A DNA stretch of 11,458 nucleotides from positions 1-11,458 of the forward strand of contig JAQGHP010000799.1 of the NCBI GenBank assembly GCA_028288775.1. The letters run 5' to 3'. The number at the start of each line of letters is the position of its first letter. Within the stretch, counting starts at the first letter, position 1. Shown piece by piece: positions 1 to 6,599 of this stretch. The notes below the pieces were generated by a model. It did no database searches. It was not told where the DNA came from and saw nothing but the letters and a program-made list of their open reading frames with translations. The stretch is from Phycisphaerales bacterium (GTDB taxonomy: Bacteria > Planctomycetota > Phycisphaerae > Tepidisphaerales > Tepidisphaeraceae). The translations under genes were made by a program, and so were the position numbers.

Positions 1-10
1 CCTATCCCCC

Positions 11-472
11 TCACGCGAGCGGTCTTCCAAAATGCGCCATTTCCGGTTGGGCGAGGCGGCGGTATTCGGCCATGCTCATCGTCACCGAATCACTGTGCGT
101 TCCTGCCTGGAACGTCACGCAGTCATCAGCAACCAGGGATTCGTCCATGAGCGTGGGCATGCCGTAAATGCGGCCGACGGGCGGCTCGGCGCCCAGCTCA
201 CAATCGGGGAACAGCTCGCGCAGTTTCATCTCGTCCGCCAGGCGCACGTCCTGGCATTGCAACTGCTGCCGTAGCTCGCTGAGGTCAACGCGGTAACAGG
301 CGGGCAATGCGCACATCACGAACTGGCCGTCGGCGCGGACGACCACGGGCTTAATCACCTGGCGGCCCGATACGTGCTCCGTCGCGGCCAAGTCCTGGGC
401 GGTAAACGCGGTCGAGTGGCGGGAAAGACGATAGCGGATCCCCATTTCGTCGAGGAATGTCTGCAGGGTCAT
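11..472 (-). CDS. YbaK/EbsC-family aminoacyl-tRNA deacylase (editing domain protein)
   Basis: A 153-residue single-domain protein of the YbaK/ProX type, complete with its stop near the window edge. Members hydrolyse mischarged aminoacyl-tRNAs in the cytoplasm as free-standing editing factors; the substrate of this one cannot be read from sequence. Visible family features are the opening FLDEMGIRYRLSRHS, a lysine (K41) in VIKPVVV at the position of the family's conserved active-site lysine, and the late stretch FPDCELGAEPPVGRIYGMP (about residues 88-106), which matches the usual G-x-x-P-x-G core followed by an Asp-containing strand (LMDESL). Length is normal for the stand-alone form. The start at 472 is preferred over an upstream in-frame ATG at 586 because AGGAGGT (482-476) lies just before it and the domain begins here; the longer form would only add a non-conserved leader. 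It follows the PEP-CTERM gene on the same strand by 64 bp and may be co-transcribed with it, although no functional link is apparent. Confidence 0.85.
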   Translation of the reverse strand: MTLQTFLDEMGIRYRLSRHSTAFTAQDLAATEHVSGRQVIKPVVVRADGQFVMCALPACYRVDLSELRQQLQCQDVRLADEMKLRELFPDCELGAEPPVGRIYGMPTLMDESLVADDCVTFQAGTHSDSVTMSMAEYRRLAQPEMAHFGRPLA

Positions 473-475
473 GGG

Positions 476-482
476 ACCTCCT
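476..482 (-). promoter_or_regulatory. Strong ribosome binding site that fixes the YbaK start
   Basis: AGGAGGT on the minus strand, three bases before the ATG at 472 (five bases if the AGGAG core is counted). It decides against the longer reading that starts at 586. Confidence 0.7.
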
Positions 483-536
483 GAAAGACGCTCGATTCTC
501 GCGCGCGAATCCCGGATTTCAACGGAAAATAGTATT

Positions 537-1253
537 TTATTGTGCGGATGAGGCCGGTCGGCGCCGGCACGCGAGGAGGCCCGCAAACGCGGCCATCGCC
601 AAGGCTGCGGACGAAGGCTCGGGGACTATGGTGCCAACCTGCGGCAACGGATCGGAGGGGGGAACCGCTGCCGAAACGTCCGGGACGGGAGCGGGTGCAG
701 GCAATGGTCCCTGAAACGGAGGCGGCGGGCTGGACGTCAGCAAACTCGCGTATGTGTACCGAAAGTCTTTCACGAAATACGGGTTGAAAACTTCGCCGCT
801 CCCCGACCACTCGACTTTGTCGATTTCGGCGGCGGAAAGTTCGATGCGTGTGACTTCGCCCATCGGCCGCAAGCGGACGGTCTCCCACGCGATGCGCTTG
901 CCGTGGCTGAACGCCTCGAAGGTGACGTTTTTCCCGAGAATCGATGCGCCGGTGCTTACGACATCAATCCCAGCGCTCTGCAAGGGCTGATCGAACTTTA
1001 TCGTGGCATCGAGAAAAGGGCGGCTGACGCCGTTGAGAATGATCGGGTTGGCCGAGCCGATAACTTCCCAATTGCCGACGATGGGCTGGAATGCACCGTC
1101 CGGACCGGTGTCATAGACGTGTACGCCGGGCAAGGTCGAACGGCCATCCGCCAACTGCTTGAGCCTGTCGATCCCGATCACCGCGCCGTGTGAGCGCGCG
1201 GGAGCGGCCGATAACATAAGGGCCAGCAGCAATAGTAAGCTCGAACGACGCAT
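537..1253 (-). CDS. PEP-CTERM sorting domain protein, secreted, function unknown
   Basis: A 238-residue exported protein. It starts with a classic signal peptide (MRRSSLLLLLALMLSAAPARSHG, residues 1-23). The body (about 25-170) is of unknown function and looks rich in beta strands. A proline-rich linker follows (PPPPFQGPLPAPAPVP, about 175-205). The C-terminus is a textbook PEP-CTERM tail: VPEPSS (210-215), a hydrophobic segment AALAMAAFAGLLA (216-228) and an arginine cluster (CRRRP). In this family the tail is recognised by an exosortase, which cleaves near PEP and leaves the protein at the cell surface or in extracellular matrix. No exosortase is present in the window. The start at 1253 is chosen because the signal peptide begins there and GAGGAGG (1262-1256) precedes it; a 14-residue upstream extension reaching 1295 lacks these supports. 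The body was not matched to a known fold; an adhesin or matrix role is only a guess. Confidence 0.82.
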   Translation of the reverse strand: MRRSSLLLLLALMLSAAPARSHGAVIGIDRLKQLADGRSTLPGVHVYDTGPDGAFQPIVGNWEVIGSANPIILNGVSRPFLDATIKFDQPLQSAGIDVVSTGASILGKNVTFEAFSHGKRIAWETVRLRPMGEVTRIELSAAEIDKVEWSGSGEVFNPYFVKDFRYTYASLLTSSPPPPFQGPLPAPAPVPDVSAAVPPSDPLPQVGTIVPEPSSAALAMAAFAGLLACRRRPASSAQ

Positions 1254-1255
1254 CG

Positions 1256-1262
1256 CCTCCTC
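1256..1262 (-). promoter_or_regulatory. Ribosome binding site deciding the PEP-CTERM gene start
   Basis: GAGGAGG on the minus strand, two bases before the ATG at 1253 (four bases from the GAGGA core). Together with the signal peptide it supports 1253 over 1295. Confidence 0.6.
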
Positions 1263-1267
1263 GGCTT

Positions 1268-1291
1268 GCAGGAACGAACGGCAATTCCTGC
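1268..1291. repeat. Small inverted repeat in the leader of the PEP-CTERM gene
   Basis: GCAGGAA (1268-1274) and TTCCTGC (1285-1291) form a 7-bp perfect stem with a 10-base loop. It lies 15 bases upstream of the PEP-CTERM ATG, in the probable 5' untranslated region, and could be an RNA hairpin or an operator. Nothing in the sequence distinguishes these, and chance is possible at this stem length. Confidence 0.35.
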
Positions 1292-1464
1292 GCAATTGGC
1301 ATCGGCCGGAAAGGAGGCGCGGTTTGTCAGAAACGAAACAAATCTCCTCATTTCGCCGAGCCCCAGTGGCCGGGCGTCAATCTTCTCGGACTCTTTCAAG
1401 CGGACTGGAGGATGTATGGACTTACGGCCGATTATCCAGCAACACGCGACCTTCGCGCGCCGAC

Positions 1465-1492
1465 TCGACGGATTCCCGCCCGCCGGTACAAT
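1465..1492 (+). promoter_or_regulatory. Possible sigma-70-type promoter for the lipoprotein gene
   Basis: TCGACG (1465-1470; 4 of 6 to TTGACA), a 16-base spacer, then TACAAT (1487-1492; 5 of 6 to TATAAT), on the strand of the lipoprotein gene and about 90 bases before its ATG. Found by eye; promoter consensus in this lineage is not well established. Confidence 0.35.
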
Positions 1493-1579
1493 GGATGAGG
1501 GCGGCCTCGGTGGGCGGCCCATAATCACTGGCGGACGAGCCGAAGCCTCCGCCGGTCGCGCTTTACGGAGACCGACAGC

Positions 1580-2023
1580 ATGAAACATTTCCTCCTCACC
1601 CCTGTCCTCACCCTCGCGGCATTGCTGGCGGTCGGTTGCGGCCACAGCGACCCGATCCGCGCCGAAGCGCCCGGCGGCGGCATCGGGCAGTCGCACCACG
1701 TGAAATCTGATGGCCGCCTCGCGCTGTATCATGTGACCCAATGGAATTCGATGGGCCAGCCCGAGCACGCCGAGAAAATCGCGACCGTTCCCGTGAAACG
1801 CGGCGACCGCGTCGGGTTCGATTACGTGCTCGACCCCCAGAAGGCCTGGGTGCCGGACGCACACATGGACCTTGTGGCGTTCGCCGACAACTCATACCGC
1901 CTAAACTTGGGACCGGTCCGCTCGCGGACGGAAAAGTTCTACTGGGCGTATGAGGACGGATGGGATGCTTACTGGGCCGGACAGCCGCAGCGGACCTTCT
2001 GGAAAACCGCAACCGCGCAGTAA
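1580..2023 (+). CDS. Predicted lipoprotein, function unknown
   Basis: A 147-residue protein beginning with a lipoprotein signal peptide: MKH, a hydrophobic stretch LLTPVLTLAALLAV, then the lipobox ending at C20 (LAVGC). After cleavage by signal peptidase II it should be anchored to a membrane through the lipidated cysteine. Residue 21 is Gly, so there is no Asp +2 inner-membrane retention signal of the E. coli kind. The mature part (21-147) is soluble and aromatic-rich near the end (FYWAYEDGWDAYWAGQPQRTFW, residues 120-141). It resembles a small beta-sandwich, but no family was recognised. The start is supported by GGAG (1567-1570), nine bases before the ATG. The gene is monocistronic as far as can be seen: it has its own upstream spacer and a strong hairpin follows it. 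Confidence 0.75.
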   Translation: MKHFLLTPVLTLAALLAVGCGHSDPIRAEAPGGGIGQSHHVKSDGRLALYHVTQWNSMGQPEHAEKIATVPVKRGDRVGFDYVLDPQKAWVPDAHMDLVAFADNSYRLNLGPVRSRTEKFYWAYEDGWDAYWAGQPQRTFWKTATAQ

Positions 2024-2059
2024 AGAGAAGTAGGCCCGGGCCGACAACAGCGCAGAATT

Positions 2060-2109
2060 AACACCAAAGCCCGCAGGGAGATGGACGTCTCCCTGCGGGC
2101 TTTGGTGTT
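2060..2109. terminator. Probable bidirectional transcription terminator
   Basis: A 22-bp uninterrupted stem (2060-2081 with 2088-2109) closes a six-base loop TGGACG. It lies between the convergent lipoprotein and FHA genes, 36 bases after one stop and 37 bases after the other. On the plus strand the stem is followed by a short T run (TTTTAAT); on the minus strand by TTAATTC. The T tracts are short for an intrinsic terminator, but the placement and the perfect, GC-rich core support a shared terminator. Confidence 0.75.
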
Positions 2110-2146
2110 TTAATACGTCGCTTGCGAGGAACGCTGGTGCGAAGAC

Positions 2147-2698
2147 TCAGGCGTGGGGTTGTTGGCCCGGGGTTTCGAAATCGAGAACATCGGTGCCGTC
2201 CTGGGCGTGGGCTTCGGATTCTTCGAGCATCGCGAAGCCGCCATCGTCTTCGAGATTTTCCGGCAGCGGCTCCAGCGATCCGCCCAGGTCATCCACTTCG
2301 CTCTGCGCGGTTGGGGAGAGCGGCCCGTCGTCGCCGCCGACGGGTGCCGCGGACATCGGTTCGACCACGTCCGCGGTAACGGGCTGAAGGTCGTCGTCAG
2401 CGGGGTAGCCGTCCAACTGGAGGACGAAAACGACCGGCCCCACCTGTACGCTGTCGCCCGCGCCCAGCACCGCTTCCTGCACGCGCTGGCCGTTGAGGTA
2501 GGTTCCGTTGGAGCTGCCGAGGTCTTCGAGGCGGAGGCTGTCGCCGTCACGGACCAGGCGGCAATGTTTTCGCGAAATCTCGCCCAGTGGGATGCGGAGA
2601 TCGCAATCCTCCCTGCGTCCGACGACGGTCATATCGCGCGTAATGGAGAAGCTTCTTCGCTCCCCGTCCGACCGGAACATGACGAGAACTGCCTGCAT
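2147..2698 (-). CDS. FHA-domain protein with acidic C-terminal tail
   Basis: A 183-residue cytoplasmic protein. Residues 4-95 form a forkhead-associated domain, a phosphothreonine-peptide binding module. The key loop motifs are all present: GR (27-28, in VVGRRED), ISRKHC (41-46) and SSNGTYLNG (62-70). The rest (about 98-183) is acidic, probably disordered and has no recognised domain (for example ENLEDDGG). Such proteins usually read the output of Ser/Thr kinases; no kinase gene is in the window, so the partner is unknown. The start at 2698 is chosen because MQAVLVMFRSDGERRSFSI begins the first FHA strand; the frame continues upstream to 2818 without domain sequence. No Shine-Dalgarno sequence precedes this ATG; a second ATG six codons later (2680) has none either. 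The gene is convergent with the lipoprotein gene and divergent from the HemW-like gene. Confidence 0.88.
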   Translation of the reverse strand: MQAVLVMFRSDGERRSFSITRDMTVVGRREDCDLRIPLGEISRKHCRLVRDGDSLRLEDLGSSNGTYLNGQRVQEAVLGAGDSVQVGPVVFVLQLDGYPADDDLQPVTADVVEPMSAAPVGGDDGPLSPTAQSEVDDLGGSLEPLPENLEDDGGFAMLEESEAHAQDGTDVLDFETPGQQPHA

Positions 2699-2767
2699 AA
2701 AATCGTGTCTCGCGAAATGAGTTTTTCTACCCCTGACGCCGCCGAAGTTTCGAGTGCGTCGTAACGC

Positions 2768-2773
2768 ATTATA
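2768..2773 (-). promoter_or_regulatory. Possible -10 element for the FHA gene
   Basis: A perfect TATAAT on the minus strand about 70 bases upstream of the FHA ATG. No matching -35 hexamer stands 16-18 bases further up, so this is only a candidate. Confidence 0.3.
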
Positions 2774-2864
2774 AGCTAGCGTGGAACCCCGAGTTGGGCA
2801 AGGATAATATCTGCCCATGAACGACCGTCAGCCGGCCGTCGCCAGACCGTCAGAAACAGCACGC

Positions 2865-2868
2865 GGAG
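2865..2868 (+). promoter_or_regulatory. Candidate ribosome binding site before an ATT start of the HemW-like gene
   Basis: GGAG ends seven bases before ATT at 2876, ideal spacing. It is the only purine-rich motif that I found correctly spaced before a possible initiation codon in the HemW frame, and it is the main argument for the ATT start. Confidence 0.35.
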
Positions 2869-2875
2869 CCGACAG

Positions 2876-4165
2876 ATTTCAATCCCCCTTGCCACCCTCG
2901 ATACGTCCTCCGAACCTCGGACGAACCGACTCCCGGTCATTTCCCAGCCGGGCTTACACGGGGATGCCCAAGCCCCCGTCCGGGAGACGATCCAGCCCGC
3001 CGAGCTTCCCAAGGCGTCGATCGAGGCCCTCTACGTTCACATCCCCTTCTGCTTCCATAAGTGCCACTATTGCGACTTTTACAGCATTACCCGCCAGACG
3101 CCCGAGCGCATGGAAGCGTTCGTAGACCTGCTGCTGCGCGAGGCAGATTTTTGGACCCGCGCCCCCGCCGGGCCGCAGCCGCGATTGCGCACGGTCTTCT
3201 TTGGCGGCGGCACGCCGAGCCTGCTGCCGCCCAGTGCCATGGCCCGCCTGCTGGCCGGGCTTCAGGAGCGGTTTGATTTCTCCAATGTCCAGGAATGGAC
3301 GATCGAAGTGAACCCGGCGACGGCCGAGCTGGACTATTGCCGCATGCTGCGCGCGGCCGGCGTCGATCGGCTGAGCTTTGGCGCGCAGAGCTTTCGACCC
3401 TCGGAACTGGCCACGCTCGAGCGGCACCATGACCCGGCTGACGTGCCGCGGAGCATCGCGCTGGCGCGCGAGGCGGGTTTCAAGCGGCTTAACCTCGATC
3501 TCATCTACGCTGTGCCCGGGCAGGACCTGGAGTCGTGGTCGCAATCGCTCGACGCGGCGATCGCGCTGAACACCCCGCACGTCTCCGCCTACAACCTCAC
3601 CTACGAATCCAACACGCCCATCGCCGTGAAAAAGCGGCTCGGGCGTCTGGTGCCCGTCGAGGAGACGGCCGAACTCGCGATGTTCCATCACGCCCGCAAG
3701 CGTCTCACCTCGGCGGGGCTCGACCCCTACGAGATCAGCAACTACGCCGCCCCCGGCGAAGCGTGCCAACATAACCTCGTCTATTGGACGGGCGGCAACT
3801 ATATAGGACTAGGGCCGTCCGCGGCGTCTCACGTCGAAGGACACCGCTGGCGCAACCGCCCCCACCTGCGGGAGTGGGAGGAGGCCGTCGCCGCCGGCCA
3901 TGTGCCGGCTACGGACGTTGAAATCCTTACCCCCGCGCGTCGGGCGGGCGAGCTTGCCATGCTCCTGCTGCGCCTGGCCGGTGGGTTAAACTATGCGGCC
4001 TTTGCCGCCAAAACCGGTCTCGACGCGCGGACGGTCTTTGCCGATCAGGTGGATCGATTGGGCCGGCCGGGTCTACTGTCGGCGGACGCGGATGCGATTC
4101 GCTTGACGGAAACGGGCCTTAACGTCGCGGATGCCATCGCCGCCGAGTTCCTCTCCCCTGCCTGA
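2876..4165 (+). CDS. hemW: HemW-like radical SAM protein (oxygen-independent coproporphyrinogen III oxidase family); start uncertain
   Basis: A radical SAM protein of the HemN/HemW family. HemW members are cytoplasmic heme-binding chaperones that hand heme to target proteins, rather than true coproporphyrinogen oxidases. The 4Fe-4S site is CFHKCHYCDF (cysteine codons at 3050, 3062 and 3071). The residue after the third cysteine pair is Phe (CDF) rather than the extra Cys of HemN, which favours HemW. Other family motifs follow: FFGGGTPSLL, LSFGAQSF, NLDLIYAVPGQ and the late CQHNLVYWTGGNYIGLGPSAASH. The C-terminus is intact. The start is the problem: the frame is open from 2780 but holds no ATG, GTG, TTG or CTG before the cluster site, and the first ATG (3110) lies beyond it, so that start would delete the Fe-S motif. 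I place the start at ATT 2876, preceded by GGAG at seven bases, giving 429 residues, about 50 longer than usual at the N-terminus. A frameshift or assembly error joining it to ATG 2817 is the alternative. Confidence 0.85.
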   Translation: MSIPLATLDTSSEPRTNRLPVISQPGLHGDAQAPVRETIQPAELPKASIEALYVHIPFCFHKCHYCDFYSITRQTPERMEAFVDLLLREADFWTRAPAGPQPRLRTVFFGGGTPSLLPPSAMARLLAGLQERFDFSNVQEWTIEVNPATAELDYCRMLRAAGVDRLSFGAQSFRPSELATLERHHDPADVPRSIALAREAGFKRLNLDLIYAVPGQDLESWSQSLDAAIALNTPHVSAYNLTYESNTPIAVKKRLGRLVPVEETAELAMFHHARKRLTSAGLDPYEISNYAAPGEACQHNLVYWTGGNYIGLGPSAASHVEGHRWRNRPHLREWEEAVAAGHVPATDVEILTPARRAGELAMLLLRLAGGLNYAAFAAKTGLDARTVFADQVDRLGRPGLLSADADAIRLTETGLNVADAIAAEFLSPA

Positions 4166-4412
4166 ATCCCCCGTACGAATCCTGATAAGTCCACTTTTAT
4201 CGTCACCTCTCGGTTAAACGCTGCCGCCCGCGTCTCCGATAGCTCGGGTATGGGGCTAACCCAGCGCTGCGACAACGGAAACGTCCTATGCAGCTTCGCC
4301 GGCCTTCCCCATTTGACTTCACCGGGCCATGAATCGTAGGTCCATGGAGTCGGATCGTGCGTCTGGCCGCGCGGGCGGCACAACGGGCCGGCGGGAAATG
4401 TGGAGACGGAGA
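4166..4412. other. Gap upstream of the pilus operon
   Basis: This 247-bp stretch lies between the HemW-like stop and the pilM start and is the likely place for the operon promoter. TTGACT (4313-4318) is a fair -35 match, but the hexamer 18 bases downstream (TAGGTC) is poor. No heptamer repeats, RNA gene or strong hairpin are seen here, unlike the spacers inside the operon. Confidence 0.4.
4402..4405 (+). promoter_or_regulatory. Ribosome binding site deciding the pilM start
   Basis: GGAG seven bases before the ATG at 4413. The in-frame ATGs at 4329, 4344 and 4398 lack an equally placed motif and would add an arginine-rich, non-conserved leader. Confidence 0.55.
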
Positions 4413-5711
4413 ATGCTCGGATTCGTCCAAAGCTGGTTTGCGCCGGGAGCCAACCCCATCGGGGTGGACTTCGGCAGCGACTGCCTTCGCCTGGCGCAGG
4501 TCGAGAAGGCCAACAACGAGTTCCGGCTCGTGGCCGCCGCGAGCACGGACGTCCCCGTACATGTGCGCAACGACGCGACGGCACGGCTGGCGTTTTTCGC
4601 CGAGAGCCTGCGCGACATGCTGCACTCGGGAAACTTCCGCGGCCGGCGCGCGCTGCTGGGACTTCCCGCATCGTGCATGCACATCCAGCACCTGCGGCTG
4701 CCGCGAATGGAAGAAGAAGCCCTCCGCAAGGCGCTGCCCTGGGAAGCCCGGGGCAAGCTGCCGATCGATCCTTCGCACGCCCTGCTGCGGCACATCGTCG
4801 CCGGCGAGGTCTATCAGGATCAGGAGCCCAAGACTGAAGTCATCCTGATGGCCGCCCGGCGCGATTACGTGGAACAACTGCTGGCGTCCGCGGCCAAGGC
4901 CCGGCTGGACGTCGTCGGAATGGACAGCGAGCCCAAGGCGCTGCTGGACTGCTTCTCGCACCTCTATCGCCGCAAGTCCGACGGCGAAATTACGAACCTT
5001 TTTGTCGACATCGGCTGCATCGCGACGCGGGCCATGGTCGCGCAGGCCGGCAAGGCGCTGTTCGTCCGATCGATCCCGATTGGCGGCGAGCACTTCAGCC
5101 GGGCCGTCTCGACCGCGCTGAAAATCCCCCTCGACGACGCAAGGCTGCTTCGAATCAAGCTGTGCGCCGCGCAGCCCTCCGGCGACGAGTACCGCGACAA
5201 GCGCGCGCTCCCCGCGGAAATTGCGACGGCGCAATCCGAGGCCGAGACAGCGGAAGCTTCTGAAAATGACAGTTTCGCATTACTGGAATCCGGCCTCCGC
5301 GGCGCGGTCCAGACCGAGGCGGCGACTGCCGTCGCAGTCGCCGAGCCTCCGGTCGTGGCGCAAACGCCCGAAGACGACGATTCTCCCGAGCGGCGGCGCG
5401 TGGACGACGCGCTCCGCGAGCCGCTGGCCCGGCTCGTTGAAGAGCTGGTGCTGTGCCGCCGGTACCACGAGGCGACCTTCCCGAACCGTACCGTGGAGAG
5501 ACTGATTTTCGTCGGCGGGGAGGCGCGTCATCGCAATCTGTGTCAATCGATCGCCCGGGACATGGGGATCGCCGCCCAAGTGGGCGACCCGCTCGTGCGG
5601 ATGGGCCGCATCAGCGAAGCGGGCCTCGACTGCGGCCTCGACCGCCGAGTGCCCCAGCCCTCATGGGCCGTAGCCATCGGGCTGAGCATGGGGCCGGTAG
5701 GGACCGAATAG
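4413..5711 (+). CDS. pilM: Type IV pilus assembly protein PilM (actin-like ATPase)
   Basis: A 432-residue cytoplasmic protein with the actin-like fold of PilM, which forms a ring under the inner membrane and binds the N-terminal tail of PilN. The nucleotide-binding elements are visible: phosphate-1 loop NPIGVDFGSDCLRLAQV (14-30), the 1B-like region LLGLPASCMHIQHLRLP (81-97) with the following KALPWEARGKLPI, phosphate-2 loop NLFVDIGCIATRAMV (195-209) and the adenosine motif LIFVGGEARHRNLC (364-377). It ends WAVAIGLSMG, typical of the family. PilM is usually about 350 residues; here an Ala/Glu-rich, probably disordered insert of about 80 residues (250-330) lies between LRIKL and the helix REPLARLVEELVLCRRY. 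The start at 4413 is supported by GGAG at seven bases. It is the first gene of a run of seven pilus genes on one strand, followed by a heptamer-repeat spacer and pilN. Confidence 0.92.
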   Translation: MLGFVQSWFAPGANPIGVDFGSDCLRLAQVEKANNEFRLVAAASTDVPVHVRNDATARLAFFAESLRDMLHSGNFRGRRALLGLPASCMHIQHLRLPRMEEEALRKALPWEARGKLPIDPSHALLRHIVAGEVYQDQEPKTEVILMAARRDYVEQLLASAAKARLDVVGMDSEPKALLDCFSHLYRRKSDGEITNLFVDIGCIATRAMVAQAGKALFVRSIPIGGEHFSRAVSTALKIPLDDARLLRIKLCAAQPSGDEYRDKRALPAEIATAQSEAETAEASENDSFALLESGLRGAVQTEAATAVAVAEPPVVAQTPEDDDSPERRRVDDALREPLARLVEELVLCRRYHEATFPNRTVERLIFVGGEARHRNLCQSIARDMGIAAQVGDPLVRMGRISEAGLDCGLDRRVPQPSWAVAIGLSMGPVGTE

Positions 5712-5781
5712 TTGCTGGTTGTCAGTTGTCAGTTGCCAAGGCGCTCGCCTTTCGCTGCAACTGACAACGGACAAATGACAA
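5712..5781. repeat. Heptamer inverted repeat A in the pilM-pilN spacer
   Basis: Tandem TTGTCAG units begin right after the pilM stop (5712-5737, the first and last degenerate). Complementary CTGACAA-type units follow at 5757-5781 (CTGACAA, CGGACAA, ATGACAA). The segments 5719-5736 and 5757-5774 pair at 17 of 18 positions. A second hairpin sits inside the loop: AAGGCG (5738-5743) with CGCCTT (5746-5751). Unlike the other three elements, this one is followed by a clear Shine-Dalgarno sequence, AAGGA (5788-5792), before the pilN ATG. Confidence 0.85.
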
Positions 5782-5797
5782 ACAAACAAGGAACGCC

Positions 5798-6544
5798 ATG
5801 AGTTCTCCAAACGATCTGAGCTTCCTGCCCGACGACTACATGGAGCGCAAGGCGCAACGTCGGGCGGCGATCATCGGCGGCTCGCTGCTGTCGGTCGTGG
5901 TGCTGGGGGTGGCCGGCGCGCTGTACGTGACCGAAAGGTCCACTGACGGCATCGAGCGCCACCACGCGCAGGTCGTCCACGAATTCAACGAGGCGGCACG
6001 CCGTCTCGAGCAGGTGAAGAAGATGCACGACCAGCAGCGCAAGATCGTGCAACACGCCGAGCTGGCCGCTTCGCTCGTCGAGAAAGTTCCCCGGAGCAAC
6101 ATTCTGGCGGAACTGACCAACAGCCTGCCGCCGGGGACTTCGCTGCTGGACTTCCTGCTCGAAAGCCATCAGCACCAGGACCCGACGCCCGTGGCGTCCA
6201 CTGCGTTCGACCAGAAAAAGGCCGCGCTGGAAGCCAAGCAGAAGGCCGACGCCGCGGGCGTGGCCGCGGACGCGCCCAAGTTCGACGTCCACATCAGGCT
6301 GTCGGGCCTGGCGGACACGGACGTGCAGGTGGCGCAGTTCCTCAGCCGGCTCAGCGCCTCCCCGCTGTTCAGGGACGTGAACATGGTGGTCAGCGAGATC
6401 TACCACTCCCCCACTGACCACGGCAACAACGGGAAGAACGACACGCTCCGAAGGTTCCAGATCGAAATGATGCTCAACCCGAACGCCGAGGTGCCGGACG
6501 GCCCTCGTGCCACCCGCACGGCGGCGGTGGAGTTGTCGAAGTAA
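5798..6544 (+). CDS. pilN: Type IV pilus assembly protein PilN-like
   Basis: A 248-residue bitopic inner-membrane protein with PilN/GspL-C architecture. The cytoplasmic N-terminal tail LSFLPDDYMERKAQRR (7-22) corresponds to the NLLP-type motif that docks in PilM. One transmembrane helix follows (about 24-45). A coiled-coil (about 50-95, KMHDQQRKIVQHAELAASL) leads into the PilN hallmark ILAELTNSLPPGTSLLDF, and then a ferredoxin-like periplasmic domain (VHIRLSGLADTDVQVAQFLSRLSASPLF...). An Ala/Lys-rich insert (about residues 133-163) interrupts this domain. With PilO and the PilP-like protein it should form the periplasmic alignment subcomplex linking the motor to the outer membrane. AAGGA at five bases supports the start. 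It follows pilM after repeat element A, and pilO begins 55 bases after its stop. Confidence 0.88.
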   Translation: MSSPNDLSFLPDDYMERKAQRRAAIIGGSLLSVVVLGVAGALYVTERSTDGIERHHAQVVHEFNEAARRLEQVKKMHDQQRKIVQHAELAASLVEKVPRSNILAELTNSLPPGTSLLDFLLESHQHQDPTPVASTAFDQKKAALEAKQKADAAGVAADAPKFDVHIRLSGLADTDVQVAQFLSRLSASPLFRDVNMVVSEIYHSPTDHGNNGKNDTLRRFQIEMMLNPNAEVPDGPRATRTAAVELSK

Positions 6545-6599
6545 ACGGCCGCACGGCGGGAACGCGACGCATCGCGGAAACGCGATCGGAGAAAATGCC

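Larger units (their letters stand above)
1254..1579. other. Divergent intergenic region between PEP-CTERM gene and lipoprotein gene
   Basis: This 326-bp gap separates two genes transcribed away from each other, so it should hold both promoters. It contains the two ribosome binding sites, the small inverted repeat at 1268-1291 and one plausible plus-strand promoter (1465-1492). Open frames across it (for example 1266-1583) have arginine/serine-rich, compositionally odd translations without recognisable domains and look like GC-rich shadow frames. No RNA gene was recognised. Confidence 0.5.

Noticed and set aside
2817..3125. 102-residue plus frame MNDRQPAVARPSE... ahead of the HemW-like cluster
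   Set aside because: Ser/Pro/Arg-rich, with no domain, and it overlaps the true HemW frame. Kept only as a possible frameshifted or mis-assembled start of HemW.
4313..4342. TTGACT followed 18 bases later by TAGGTC as a pilus operon promoter
   Set aside because: The -10 hexamer matches poorly, so it is only mentioned in the gap entry.
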